A DNA stretch of 64,000 bases from Ignavibacteria bacterium. Its GTDB lineage: Bacteria; Bacteroidota; Ignavibacteria; Tepidaquicellales; Tepidaquicellaceae. The notes beneath the pieces are model-generated. The model was not told the DNA's origin. It did no database searches and worked only from the letters and a program-made list of their open reading frames with translations. The stretch covers positions 124,001-188,000 of the forward strand of contig DATAJP010000003.1 of NCBI GenBank assembly GCA_036262055.1, given 5' to 3'. This document shows positions 55,401-62,582 of this stretch, in pieces. The position numbers and the translations under genes were made by a program. Position 1 is the first letter of the stretch; each line of letters opens with the position of its first letter.

Positions 55401-57459
55401 GTATCCTGATAACTTAACCGAGTGGAGAATTACTTCGCGAGTTATTACTGAAGATTCAAAGGTTGGACAAAATGTAAAGACTGTTATCACAAGAAAAGAT
55501 TTGCTTGTGAGAATGGAAACTCCAAGATTTTTACAGCAAAATGATAACGTGACGATTTCGACAATCGTGCATAATTATTTGAGTTCAGAAAAAAGAGCAA
55601 AGGTGAAATTTACAGCGGATAACGTTCAGCCAATGAATGCAACAGAGCAGACGATTACGATTCCATCAAACGGTGAAGTCAGATTAGATTGGAATATCAA
55701 TGTAACAGGTGTAACAGGTGATGCAAAGCTTTATGTTGAAGCTTTAACCGATGAAGAATCTGATGCGGTTGAGCTTAAAGTTCCTTTGGAACCGACGGGT
55801 CTGAAGATGACAAACAGTTTGATTGCTGATTTTGATGATGCTTACAAAAACGAAACAAAAAATTTTGAAATACCGATTACGAGCAACTTGCAGTCAGCAA
55901 GCTTGAAGTTCACGGTTTCACCATCGCTTGCTTCCACGATTTTGACTGCGCTCGATGAGCTTGCAGGTTATCCTTATGGATGTGTCGAGCAGACTATGAG
56001 CAGATTTTTGCCGACTGTTGTAGTTGCGAGAGCTTTCAGAGAGCTTGATGCGCCAATCAGCGCGGCAACACAGAAGGATTTGCCTAAGATGGTCGAAGCA
56101 GGATTGAACCGCTTATATGGATTCCAGCATTCGGATGGCGGATGGGGTTGGTGGACAAATGACGGCACTAATCCGTTCATGACCGCTTATGTTGTTTACG
56201 GAATGACAACTGCGCAATCTGCGGGATATACCATTAAGAATGGTGTTTTGAACAATGGCGTTAAAGCAATGAAGTCTCAATTGAAAGGTGAAAACCTTGA
56301 GTCAACAACACGCGCATATGTTCTGTATTCTCTTGCTCTTGCGGATAAAAATTCTAATACACTTATTCGTGAATACATAAAGCTTTTACAAAAAGAAGAT
56401 TTGAATGATTATGCAAAGAGCTTGATAATCTTAACTCTCAATGAAATCGGTGATACTCAGCAGGCAAATGATGTGGTGGCTGATTTAGTGAAGGACGTTA
56501 AATATTCAGGCGAAGGCGCAGCTTACTGGGAAGGTAAGTCGTTTCATTATAACTGGCAGGATGATAAAGTTCAGACTACAGCAATGGCTCTCAGCGCGCT
56601 TGTGAAAACAAACATGCATGCGGATTTGAAAAATAAAATCGTCCGCTGGCTTATGATGCAAAGAATGGGTTTTGCATGGAGAAATACTCAGGAGACCGCA
56701 TTCATTGTTTACTCAATGGTTGATTATTTAAAAACTTCAGATGAGCTCAATCCTGATTATACCATAAAAGTTTTTGTGAATGAAAAAGAATATATGTCAA
56801 AGCAGATGACCCGCGACGATGTTTTTAAAAAAGATGAAATCATCGAAGTTGATTACACTGCTTTGCAGATGAACAATAATGTTATCCGCATTGAAAAATC
56901 AGGAACAGGAAAAGTTTATTTTTCGGGAACGGTGAATTATTATGTCAATTCAAACAACGTCAGCGCGATGGAAAACGGTTTCAGAGTCGAGCGTGAGTAT
57001 TATGTCATTAAGCAATATGAATCATACAAAGGCAACAATATTGTCTACAGAAAGTATCCTTACGACGGCAATATAAAATCGGGAGATATGCTTCTCGTGA
57101 AGCTCCGCGTTTATACAAAAGAAAATAATCTTTCTTACTTCATGCTCGAAGACCCGATTCCTGCGGGATGCGAAGTCATCACCGACGACTGGGCTTATAA
57201 CATCGAAGATGAGGAAGATTACGGAGTTGTTTATGATTATCCTTACTGGAGATGGTGGTATGCCGACAAGGACATCCGCGATAACAAAGTTACTTTCTTC
57301 GCGACGTATCTTTACGGAGACCATTATGAGTTCTCATACATAATGCGCGCGCAGATACCGGGACAGTATAACGTCAATCCTTCTGTGGGAGCGCTTATGT
57401 ATTATCCCGAAGTCAACGGCAACTCCCCGACAATGAGGATGAATATATCTGACAAGTAG
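52426..57459 (+). CDS. Alpha-2-macroglobulin-like protein with thioester and inserted TonB-receptor-like front domain
   Basis: 1677 residues with a Sec signal (LAQGILFLFLTSILLITPHL, cleavage near TQAQ) and no lipobox. MG-type beta domains fill about 30-800: VYRTDSQVDFKGIIR is MG2-like, with further repeats to MPVRNAEVSLGIIDESIYAI. A carboxypeptidase-regulatory-like domain (about 829-905, VTGRLLDRDSKIVPGAIIII) is followed by FRGGRTSDIVALTEGVV (925-941), which looks like the start of a TonB receptor plug. Then the A2M domain (ILWSPSQMTDDNGYTTVEV) and the thioester domain with CVEQ at 1186-1189 in GYPYGCVEQTMSRFLP. The reaction-centre alpha-toroid and receptor-like C-terminus follow. Bacterial homologues are thought to trap foreign proteases in the periplasm. 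No PBP1C gene is adjacent, unlike many such genes. Confidence 0.92.
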   Translation: METDKLCKLAQGILFLFLTSILLITPHLTQAQTTDINFNLSANHYYNPGDKVSINISSYDYSNKSARRYTFKVQVLKIKNLDEFYSKQLSRGSLDVLGADSTNLLYLTEEVRSFDKTIRQKNEYGYAYMNDVIDISGLEKGAYIARITNKNKVAYIGFVITSLGILSKAGTGSMLGYVVQKQSGEPVNDVSLNFYLGMNKVGSGVTNFGTAYQTFDIQQVSNINSDFNNQIAALIIGQHGDDVVISDSYLYFGYGESKYSVYIYTNQPVYRTDSQVDFKGIIRTMSNFQYSAVGNQDITVKIKDSRNAEVYKEVLRSDAMGSVNGSYKIEKEAPLGTYTIYFEIGEGNTYSQTFSVEQYKKPEYKVTVTPENTQYLNSETIEAKIKADYYFGSPVANAEVEYNIFKQRYYKPWWSYSEYAWWYADYYENQDENSMYNNSEMIYSGKGSLNEYGEMTIYYNIKEDFKNDNNGRDWWWYGWSDETDYRYIIQAKVVDKSRREIDGIGTVLVTRGKFFITANANKYLYKPNDDVTITVRTMDFSDKPVSTDFLISIYKYDFSYYKDNEYKKDFVASLNGKTLSEGEGTVTYKLPYDAEGYYIAEIQSTDERGNKITGSTNFSVYKESMSWWDDNSGVLIMTDKDSYKVGDTVKAVVITPTPDATVLMTAESDNILYYATEKFYGTSKEVLIPVTEKFSSNFYVKAAYIKDGTMYDVQKMLMVIQEQKFLTVEIDPSKLIYKPKEKGELKVRVLDYTGMPVRNAEVSLGIIDESIYAIKEETTKDIRKFFYGPKYVYVSSSYESGNYTYAYSRLLTIFERFNIHSIKESELATVTGRLLDRDSKIVPGAIIIIDDEYQAAITNDSGEFEFKLPAGKYSISIYTGKEKNEDVRELMLSKGETKNFILYTDESLNELEQQKSLEQTGAFNFRGGRTSDIVALTEGVVSEEKMNAPKSKKNGEKDDYQTAEVRSDFRDAILWSPSQMTDDNGYTTVEVQYPDNLTEWRITSRVITEDSKVGQNVKTVITRKDLLVRMETPRFLQQNDNVTISTIVHNYLSSEKRAKVKFTADNVQPMNATEQTITIPSNGEVRLDWNINVTGVTGDAKLYVEALTDEESDAVELKVPLEPTGLKMTNSLIADFDDAYKNETKNFEIPITSNLQSASLKFTVSPSLASTILTALDELAGYPYGCVEQTMSRFLPTVVVARAFRELDAPISAATQKDLPKMVEAGLNRLYGFQHSDGGWGWWTNDGTNPFMTAYVVYGMTTAQSAGYTIKNGVLNNGVKAMKSQLKGENLESTTRAYVLYSLALADKNSNTLIREYIKLLQKEDLNDYAKSLIILTLNEIGDTQQANDVVADLVKDVKYSGEGAAYWEGKSFHYNWQDDKVQTTAMALSALVKTNMHADLKNKIVRWLMMQRMGFAWRNTQETAFIVYSMVDYLKTSDELNPDYTIKVFVNEKEYMSKQMTRDDVFKKDEIIEVDYTALQMNNNVIRIEKSGTGKVYFSGTVNYYVNSNNVSAMENGFRVEREYYVIKQYESYKGNNIVYRKYPYDGNIKSGDMLLVKLRVYTKENNLSYFMLEDPIPAGCEVITDDWAYNIEDEEDYGVVYDYPYWRWWYADKDIRDNKVTFFATYLYGDHYEFSYIMRAQIPGQYNVNPSVGALMYYPEVNGNSPTMRMNISDK

Positions 57460-57464
57460 TTTTA

Positions 57465-57538
57465 TCCCCCTTTGGAGGGGGAAACAGGGGGAGGATTTAA
57501 GTGATGTCCTCCTCCTAAATCCTCCTCTCCCAAAGGGA
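57465..57538. repeat. Inverted pair of CCCCTTTGG...GGAGGATTT repeats
   Basis: The left copy starts TCCCCCTTTGGAGGGGGA and ends GGGGGAGGATTT. The right copy, inverted, is AAATCCTCCTCTCCC then AAAGGGA (57517-57538). Each is palindromic inside. Together they can form one long cruciform just after the macroglobulin stop, possibly ending its transcript. Confidence 0.65.
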
Positions 57539-57561
57539 CGACGATGTCGCAAAGAGGACTT

Positions 57562-57633
57562 GTCATCCGGGACTTGATCCGGGATCCAGTCTTCAGGTCA
57601 CCTAACCTGGATTCCAACTTTCGCTGGAATGAC
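57562..57633. repeat. GTCAT-bounded compound palindromic repeat
   Basis: Begins GTCATCCGGGACTTGATCC (a CCGGGA-TCCGGG palindrome) and ends CCAACTTTCGCTGGAATGAC. Ends are inverted as in the elements at 13297 and 31818. Located between the macroglobulin and the KTSC gene. Confidence 0.7.
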
Positions 57634-57674
57634 AATAAGTCGAATTTTGTTTTACATTTTATATTTTATGTTTT

Positions 57675-57887
57675 ATGAAACGACAGCACGTCAATTCCAC
57701 AAGCGTTCGTTCAATCGGCTATGACGAAGCAACGAAAACTCTCGAAGTAAAATTCATCGATGGCGATGTTTATCAATATTTCAAAGTCCCCGAAAAAATT
57801 TACCTCGACCTCCTCACCGCCAGCTCCATCGGCGCATATCTGAATAAAGAAATCAAAGGTAAGTTTGAGTATAGGAAGATGGAATAA
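57675..57887 (+). CDS. KTSC-domain protein
   Basis: 70 residues that are all one KTSC domain: NSTSVRSIGYDEATKTLEVK, FIDGDVYQYFKVPEKIYLDL and FEYRKM. KTSC is found alone or fused to RNA-related enzymes such as lysyl-tRNA synthetase; function unknown. Encoded in a patch of repeats between the macroglobulin and the transposase unit. Its codon use is richer in C-ending codons than neighbours (for example ATCGACCTCCTCACC-like stretches), which could mark a different origin. Confidence 0.87.
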   Translation: MKRQHVNSTSVRSIGYDEATKTLEVKFIDGDVYQYFKVPEKIYLDLLTASSIGAYLNKEIKGKFEYRKME

Positions 57888-57948
57888 CGAAATTCGTATT
57901 TTAAGTAAATAATGATTTTTATAAGTTTGTGAAATAAATATAGTTTAC

Positions 57949-58533
57949 GCCGTTGTTGGTGTTTTCACCAACAACCAATTTTCTTAAAGTAAATGAACAA
58001 TCTTGTATTTTTCACTGCTACAATTCTTGAATGGAAACCATTGCTCACACTTGATAAATATAAAAATATAATTATTAGCAGCTTAAAATATCTTGTTGAG
58101 AACAATAAAATAAAAATATATGCGTTTGTCATAATGCCGAATCATATTCATTTAATATGGAAAATTAAAAATGAATTAAATTATTCGGACATTCAACGTG
58201 ATTTTTTAAAATACACCTCTCAAATGATTAAATTTGATTTAGAGAAAACAAATGTTGATTTGTTAAATGAATTTTATGTGGATGCTAAAGATAGGAAATA
58301 TCAAATTTGGGAACGAAATCCTTTGTCTATTGAATTAATCTCTAAAGAAATAACAGAACAAAAAATCAATTATATTCATAAAAATCCTTTAATGCCAAAA
58401 TGGAATTTAGCTGAAGAATCGCATTTGTATAAATATGCTTCAACAAAATATTATCTCGAAGGAACAGATGAGTTTGGAATTTTAGAAAACTATATGAATT
58501 ATGACGGTTGTTGGTGAAAACACCAACAACGGC
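57949..58533 (+). mobile_element. REP-flanked RAYT-type transposon unit (585 bp)
   Basis: The transposase gene is bounded by two 28-base sequences that are exact reverse complements (57949-57976 and 58506-58533). Each is itself a hairpin: stem GTTGTTGGTG/CACCAACAAC with loop TTTT or AAAA, plus outer GCC or GGC. This is the architecture of REP sequences next to REP-associated tyrosine transposases. The right hairpin begins within the last four codons of the gene and includes its stop. No target duplication is apparent from inspection of the flanks. Confidence 0.85.
57993..58517 (+). CDS. REP-associated tyrosine transposase (Y1_Tnp, IS200-like)
   Basis: 174 residues of the HUH single-strand transposase family. 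The HUH motif is MPNHIHLIW (H51, H53), and the catalytic Tyr127 lies in INYIHKNPLMPKW, the pattern typical of RAYTs. The N-terminal beta strand VFFTATILEWKP fits too. Such enzymes cut REP hairpins. This gene sits between inverted REP hairpins and its last four residues DGCW are encoded by one of them. Reading frame intact, so it may still be active. Confidence 0.9.
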   Translation: MNNLVFFTATILEWKPLLTLDKYKNIIISSLKYLVENNKIKIYAFVIMPNHIHLIWKIKNELNYSDIQRDFLKYTSQMIKFDLEKTNVDLLNEFYVDAKDRKYQIWERNPLSIELISKEITEQKINYIHKNPLMPKWNLAEESHLYKYASTKYYLEGTDEFGILENYMNYDGCW

Positions 58534-58611
58534 GATGATGATTTTGGTTTGATGGAATAGACACGGTTAGATTTTATGGTCTGTTTATTAGCAAAATAAA
58601 TAAAAATCAAT

Positions 58612-59472
58612 ATGAAAGTTATTATTCTGACTTTTACAAATTTGTTATTATTAATTTATTCTCTTTCCTTCGCCCAACCCACCAAATCCATCTCTTACGG
58701 TGATGTAGTTTATGAATTCACGGAAGTGAAATCGAAAGATGGGTTTGTGACTGATACGAAAGTGAAGATTGTTAATCAGTCTGACGGCAAGGTGCTTTAT
58801 GAAAATATGATGGATGAAATAAAAAAGGATGAAGAGAAAACGGGGTTTCAATATCTGCAGGAGTACAGATTGATTGACATTAACGGTGATGGAAGCGATG
58901 AGTTGATTTTAAACGGATATGTCGGTATGTCGCCCTATTTTCTTTTCGGCAACGGTTACATCATCGACAAAACAAAAAGCTACCTGCCGCTTTATGAAAT
59001 TCAGAATCTGAACATGCAGGCGATAGATTCGGTTAACATGATTCTTGAAATCATCGAGAAAGAATCTCCCGCTGTGCTTGGACTTTGGAATATTTATCAT
59101 GTGAAATACAACGGACAGCTTGAGCTTGTGCCGTATATGAGCGATGAATTTTATGATATGCTTTCGAATGAAAATTATCAGAATATTATGCAAAACCATA
59201 AAGAGATGAGTCCCGAAGACGACATCTGCAAAAATTCTCCGCTTAGTCCAACGATGGAAGAGTTTTACTCATATTACTGGCGTGCAGTTGAAAATGTTTT
59301 TTACAATGCCTACATCAATAATGTTTTTTATCTTGCCGAGGCGTGGTTTTTAAAACACAATAATTGTCCGGATAAAAATAAAATACTTGAAGTGATTTTG
59401 AAAGATACGGAAAAACGTCAGGAGCAGTTTATAAGTTATATGCGAGATTATTATCCGATAAAATATAAATAA
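58612..59472 (+). CDS. Exported protein of unknown function
   Basis: 286 residues with a signal peptide (ILTFTNLLLLIYSLSFAQP). A short FG-GAP-like calcium-binding segment DINGDGSDELILNGY at about residues 89-103 suggests a beta-propeller-like or dockerin-like fold over part of the chain. The C-terminal half is helical with many aromatic residues. Not recognised beyond that. Flanked by the transposon unit upstream and a CCCCTC repeat directly downstream. Confidence 0.72.
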   Translation: MKVIILTFTNLLLLIYSLSFAQPTKSISYGDVVYEFTEVKSKDGFVTDTKVKIVNQSDGKVLYENMMDEIKKDEEKTGFQYLQEYRLIDINGDGSDELILNGYVGMSPYFLFGNGYIIDKTKSYLPLYEIQNLNMQAIDSVNMILEIIEKESPAVLGLWNIYHVKYNGQLELVPYMSDEFYDMLSNENYQNIMQNHKEMSPEDDICKNSPLSPTMEEFYSYYWRAVENVFYNAYINNVFYLAEAWFLKHNNCPDKNKILEVILKDTEKRQEQFISYMRDYYPIKYK

Positions 59473-59476
59473 TTTT

Positions 59477-59515
59477 ACACACCCCGCTGCTTCGCAGCAC
59501 CCCTCTCGAGAGGGG
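59477..59515 (-). repeat. Two-hairpin intergenic repeat (CCCCTC family), copy 2
   Basis: Read on the minus strand it has CCCCTCTCGAGAGGGG, then hairpin GCTGC/GCAGC with loop GAA, then GGGGTGTGT. Same plan as 3010-3056 but with different second-stem bases that keep pairing. Located 4 bases after the stop of the exported-protein gene. Confidence 0.75.
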
Positions 59516-59631
59516 AATTTTTGTTCTTTCATCCCGACAAGTCGGAACTTCGCTACGCTCAGCTTCTTACCTCCAACTTTCAAATAATTTGTGCTAATTT
59601 GTGTCAATCTGTGGTTTAATCTTTTGAAAAT

Positions 59632-60843
59632 TTGAAAAAAATAATTTCAAAGACTGTCTGGATTTTGGGATTTGTCAGTTTGTTCAATGACATATCAAGC
59701 GAGATGCTTATTCCAATTATGCCGATTTTTCTTAAGAGCATTGGCTTCACGGCATTTCTTATCGGACTGCTTGAAGGATTTGCCGAAGCAACAGCGGGGC
59801 TTAGCAAGGGATATTTCGGATACTTATCGGATAAGTATAACACTCGCAAGCCGTTTGTTTCAAGCGGATATTTTTTAAGCACACTTTCAAAACCAATGCT
59901 GGCTCTCAGCATTTATCCGCTGTGGATTTTCCTTGCGAGATTTTTTGACAGGTTTGGAAAAGGAATCCGCACTTCAGCCCGTGATGCAATTTTATCCGAC
60001 CAGGCAACTGCTCAGACCAAAGGAAGAATTTTCGGATTTCATAAAGGAATGGACACGACCGGAGCAGTGATTGGTCCTCTGATTTCTTTGCTGCTGCTGA
60101 CATTCTATGATGTAAGCTACCAGACAATTTTTTTAGTTGCCTTCGCTCCGTCGCTTGTCGGATTTTTATTGACCTTATTTGTTAAAGAAAAAAAATCGGA
60201 GCATAAAGTTAAAAAAAGTATTCCCGGTTTTTTTACTTTTGTAAAATATTGGAAGGAAGCTTCGCCGGATTATAAAAAAGCCGTCATCGGGTTCCTTGCT
60301 TTCGGAGTAATAAACAGCTCTGATTTGTTTTTGCTGCTGATGATTAAGAACATCACAAACTCCGACCAGGATGTGCTTATGGTTTATATTTTTTATAATG
60401 TTGTGTTTGCTGCAACGTCATATCCGATGGGAGCAATTGCCGATAAAATCGGTTTCAAGAAAAGTTATGTCATCGGACTGATTATTTTTGCAATCGTTTA
60501 CGGCGTTATGTCAACTTCGCCTTCGCTTTATGTCATTTACGGATTATTCTTGCTCTACGGACTGTATGCTTCATTAAACGAAAGCGTCTCCAAGGCGTGG
60601 ATTGCAAGCATTGTGCATACAAAAATTGCAACTGCTTTGGGATTTTTCACAGGATTCAATAGCGTTTGTCTTTTGCTCTCAAGCACCATCGCGGGATTAA
60701 TCTGGACTTCGTTCGGGGCACCTGTAATGTTTGCTTATGCAGGAGCAGGCGCAATAATTGTAGCGGCGTATTTATTGATTACGTTCCGTGGTCAGAGCTT
60801 CAAGGTAGATGGAAAGTATATAGAACCCGCCGAAGAGCAATAA
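59632..60843 (+). CDS. Major facilitator superfamily transporter
   Basis: 403 residues with about 11-12 membrane helices. The loop motif GYLSDKYNTRKPF is the MFS motif A-like segment and RFFDRFGKGIRTSARDAIL is typical of the family of small-molecule exporters that includes YfcJ-like and related proteins. The start is TTG at 59632 because TAA at 59617 closes the frame upstream and the next Met lies inside the first helix. Stops immediately before the convergent argS stop. Substrate unknown. Confidence 0.88.
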   Translation: MKKIISKTVWILGFVSLFNDISSEMLIPIMPIFLKSIGFTAFLIGLLEGFAEATAGLSKGYFGYLSDKYNTRKPFVSSGYFLSTLSKPMLALSIYPLWIFLARFFDRFGKGIRTSARDAILSDQATAQTKGRIFGFHKGMDTTGAVIGPLISLLLLTFYDVSYQTIFLVAFAPSLVGFLLTLFVKEKKSEHKVKKSIPGFFTFVKYWKEASPDYKKAVIGFLAFGVINSSDLFLLLMIKNITNSDQDVLMVYIFYNVVFAATSYPMGAIADKIGFKKSYVIGLIIFAIVYGVMSTSPSLYVIYGLFLLYGLYASLNESVSKAWIASIVHTKIATALGFFTGFNSVCLLLSSTIAGLIWTSFGAPVMFAYAGAGAIIVAAYLLITFRGQSFKVDGKYIEPAEEQ

Positions 60844-62487
60844 TTACATTCTTTCAGGGGCGGAAATTCCGATAATGCTAAAACCATTTTTCAAAACCTG
60901 CTGTGTTGCCATGCAAAGCTTCAAGCGAGCGGCAGAAAGTTTTGGATTTTCGGCATCAAGCACACGGTTGTTGTGATAAAACAAGTGAAAGTCACTTGCG
61001 ACTTTATTTAGGTAAGTAATAATCTTATGCGGTTCATAAGTTCTTGTGGCATCCTGAACTTCTTCAGGGAAGTCAGCAAGTGTCTTTAATAAACGCATTT
61101 CTTCGGGAGCAGTTAAGAGAGCCGGTTCGGAATCAGCACACAAAATATCGGGAAAATTTGTTTCAGCATTTCGCAAAATTCCGCAGATACGTGCGTGAGC
61201 ATACTGTAAATAATATACAGGATTTTTTTCCGAGTGCTCTTTTGCAAGCTTAATGTCAAAATCGAGATGCGTGTTTGCTCCCCGCATCACAAAGAAGAAT
61301 TGCGTAGCATCAACACCGATGTCGTTTATAAGCTCATCGAGATAATATGAAGTATCGCTTCGCCCGCTCATTTTAACGGACTCATCTCCCATTTTAAACG
61401 TGACCATCTGGTGAATGATGACGTGGATTTTATCTGTATTATATCCTGCTGAACGCACACCGTATAGGACTTCTTTATATGTGTCGCCATGGTCAGAACC
61501 AAAGATGTCAATGATTAAATCAAACCCGCGTTCGAGTTTATTTATATGATATGCCATGTCCGGCAAACGGTAAGTCGGCTCTCCGGTATTTTTAACAATT
61601 ACTTTATCTTTATCAAAACCTTCTGCCTGATTCATTTTTAGCCATACCGCGCCGTCATTTTCATAAGACATTTCTTTCTCTTTAAATAATGCAAGAAGCT
61701 TTTCGATGTCTCCGTTTTTATATAATTCGGTTTCATTGAAAAATACATCGTGGTTTATCCCGAGTTTGTTTAAAGTATTTCGAATAACTTTGAAATTAAA
61801 ATTTTCTCCTGCGGTTTTGAAAAATTCTAAATCCTTAGAATCTTTTAAAGAATCTTTTCTCTGGCTGTAAATTAACTGCGCAATATTTTTTATGTACTCG
61901 CCCTGGTAACCGTCTTCAGGGAAAGGGAAGCTTCGGTCAATCATCTGCATGTAGCGTGCATAAACAGACTCCGCAAGCTTTTGCATCTGGTTGCCTGCGT
62001 CGTTGTAGTAATACTCGCGAGTTACTTGATATCCCGTCCATTCAAGAAGATTTGCAATAGCTTTGCCAAGAGCAATTTGTCTGCCGTGTCCTGCGTGGAG
62101 CGGCTTTGTGGGGTTTGCGCTTACCCATTCAAGATTTGCTTTTTTGCCTGAGTTGTCTTTTGTCTTTCCGAAATCATTTCCGCTTACTATTATTTCACCA
62201 AGAACTTCACGATAATAAAAATCCGAAACAAAAAAATTTATAAATCCGGGTCCCGCGATTTCAACTTTTGAAATAAATTTTTCATCAAAAGTTATATTCG
62301 AAATAATTTCATTCGCTAAGTCGCGCGGTTTTTTGTTTAATTGCTTCGACGCAACAAGTGCAATATTGGTCGTGAGGTCTCCGTGTTTTTCATCTTTTGG
62401 CTTATCAAAAATGACTTTTGAATCCGAACCGGTTTTATTAAGATATTCCGTTAATAAATTCGTAAGATATTTTATTATTTCGGTCAT
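60844..62487 (-). CDS. argS: Arginyl-tRNA synthetase
   Basis: Class I synthetase. The N-terminal Add-1 domain has FDKPKDEKHGDLTTNIALVA. The HIGH motif is HAGHGRQIALG in VSANPTKPLHAGHG. The KMSK-like position is MSGRSDTSYYL, as is usual for many ArgRS that lack KMSK. The anticodon-binding DALR domain is at the C-terminus (HARICGILRNA to SAARLKLCMATQQVLKNGFS). 547 residues, full length. Convergent to the MFS gene with no intergenic base. Confidence 0.97.
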   Translation of the reverse strand: MTEIIKYLTNLLTEYLNKTGSDSKVIFDKPKDEKHGDLTTNIALVASKQLNKKPRDLANEIISNITFDEKFISKVEIAGPGFINFFVSDFYYREVLGEIIVSGNDFGKTKDNSGKKANLEWVSANPTKPLHAGHGRQIALGKAIANLLEWTGYQVTREYYYNDAGNQMQKLAESVYARYMQMIDRSFPFPEDGYQGEYIKNIAQLIYSQRKDSLKDSKDLEFFKTAGENFNFKVIRNTLNKLGINHDVFFNETELYKNGDIEKLLALFKEKEMSYENDGAVWLKMNQAEGFDKDKVIVKNTGEPTYRLPDMAYHINKLERGFDLIIDIFGSDHGDTYKEVLYGVRSAGYNTDKIHVIIHQMVTFKMGDESVKMSGRSDTSYYLDELINDIGVDATQFFFVMRGANTHLDFDIKLAKEHSEKNPVYYLQYAHARICGILRNAETNFPDILCADSEPALLTAPEEMRLLKTLADFPEEVQDATRTYEPHKIITYLNKVASDFHLFYHNNRVLDAENPKLSAARLKLCMATQQVLKNGFSIIGISAPERM

Positions 62488-62503
62488 TAAAAATTGTACC
62501 TAT

Positions 62504-62533
62504 CCTGGGATTCCCGCCTGCGCGGGAATGACT
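62504..62533 (-). repeat. GTCATTCCCGCG hairpin repeat
   Basis: GGGATTCCCGCC and GCGCGGGAATGACT: a TTCCCGC/GCGGGAA hairpin of the same family as 27378 and 31818, in opposite orientation. Just upstream of argS. Confidence 0.65.
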
Positions 62534-62582
62534 TCAAATTTATTCATTAAATTATTTATTACTCATTACTAATTACATATTG

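Noticed and set aside
57465-57633. CRISPR array
   Set aside because: Repeats differ in sequence and spacing, there are no regular spacers and no cas genes.
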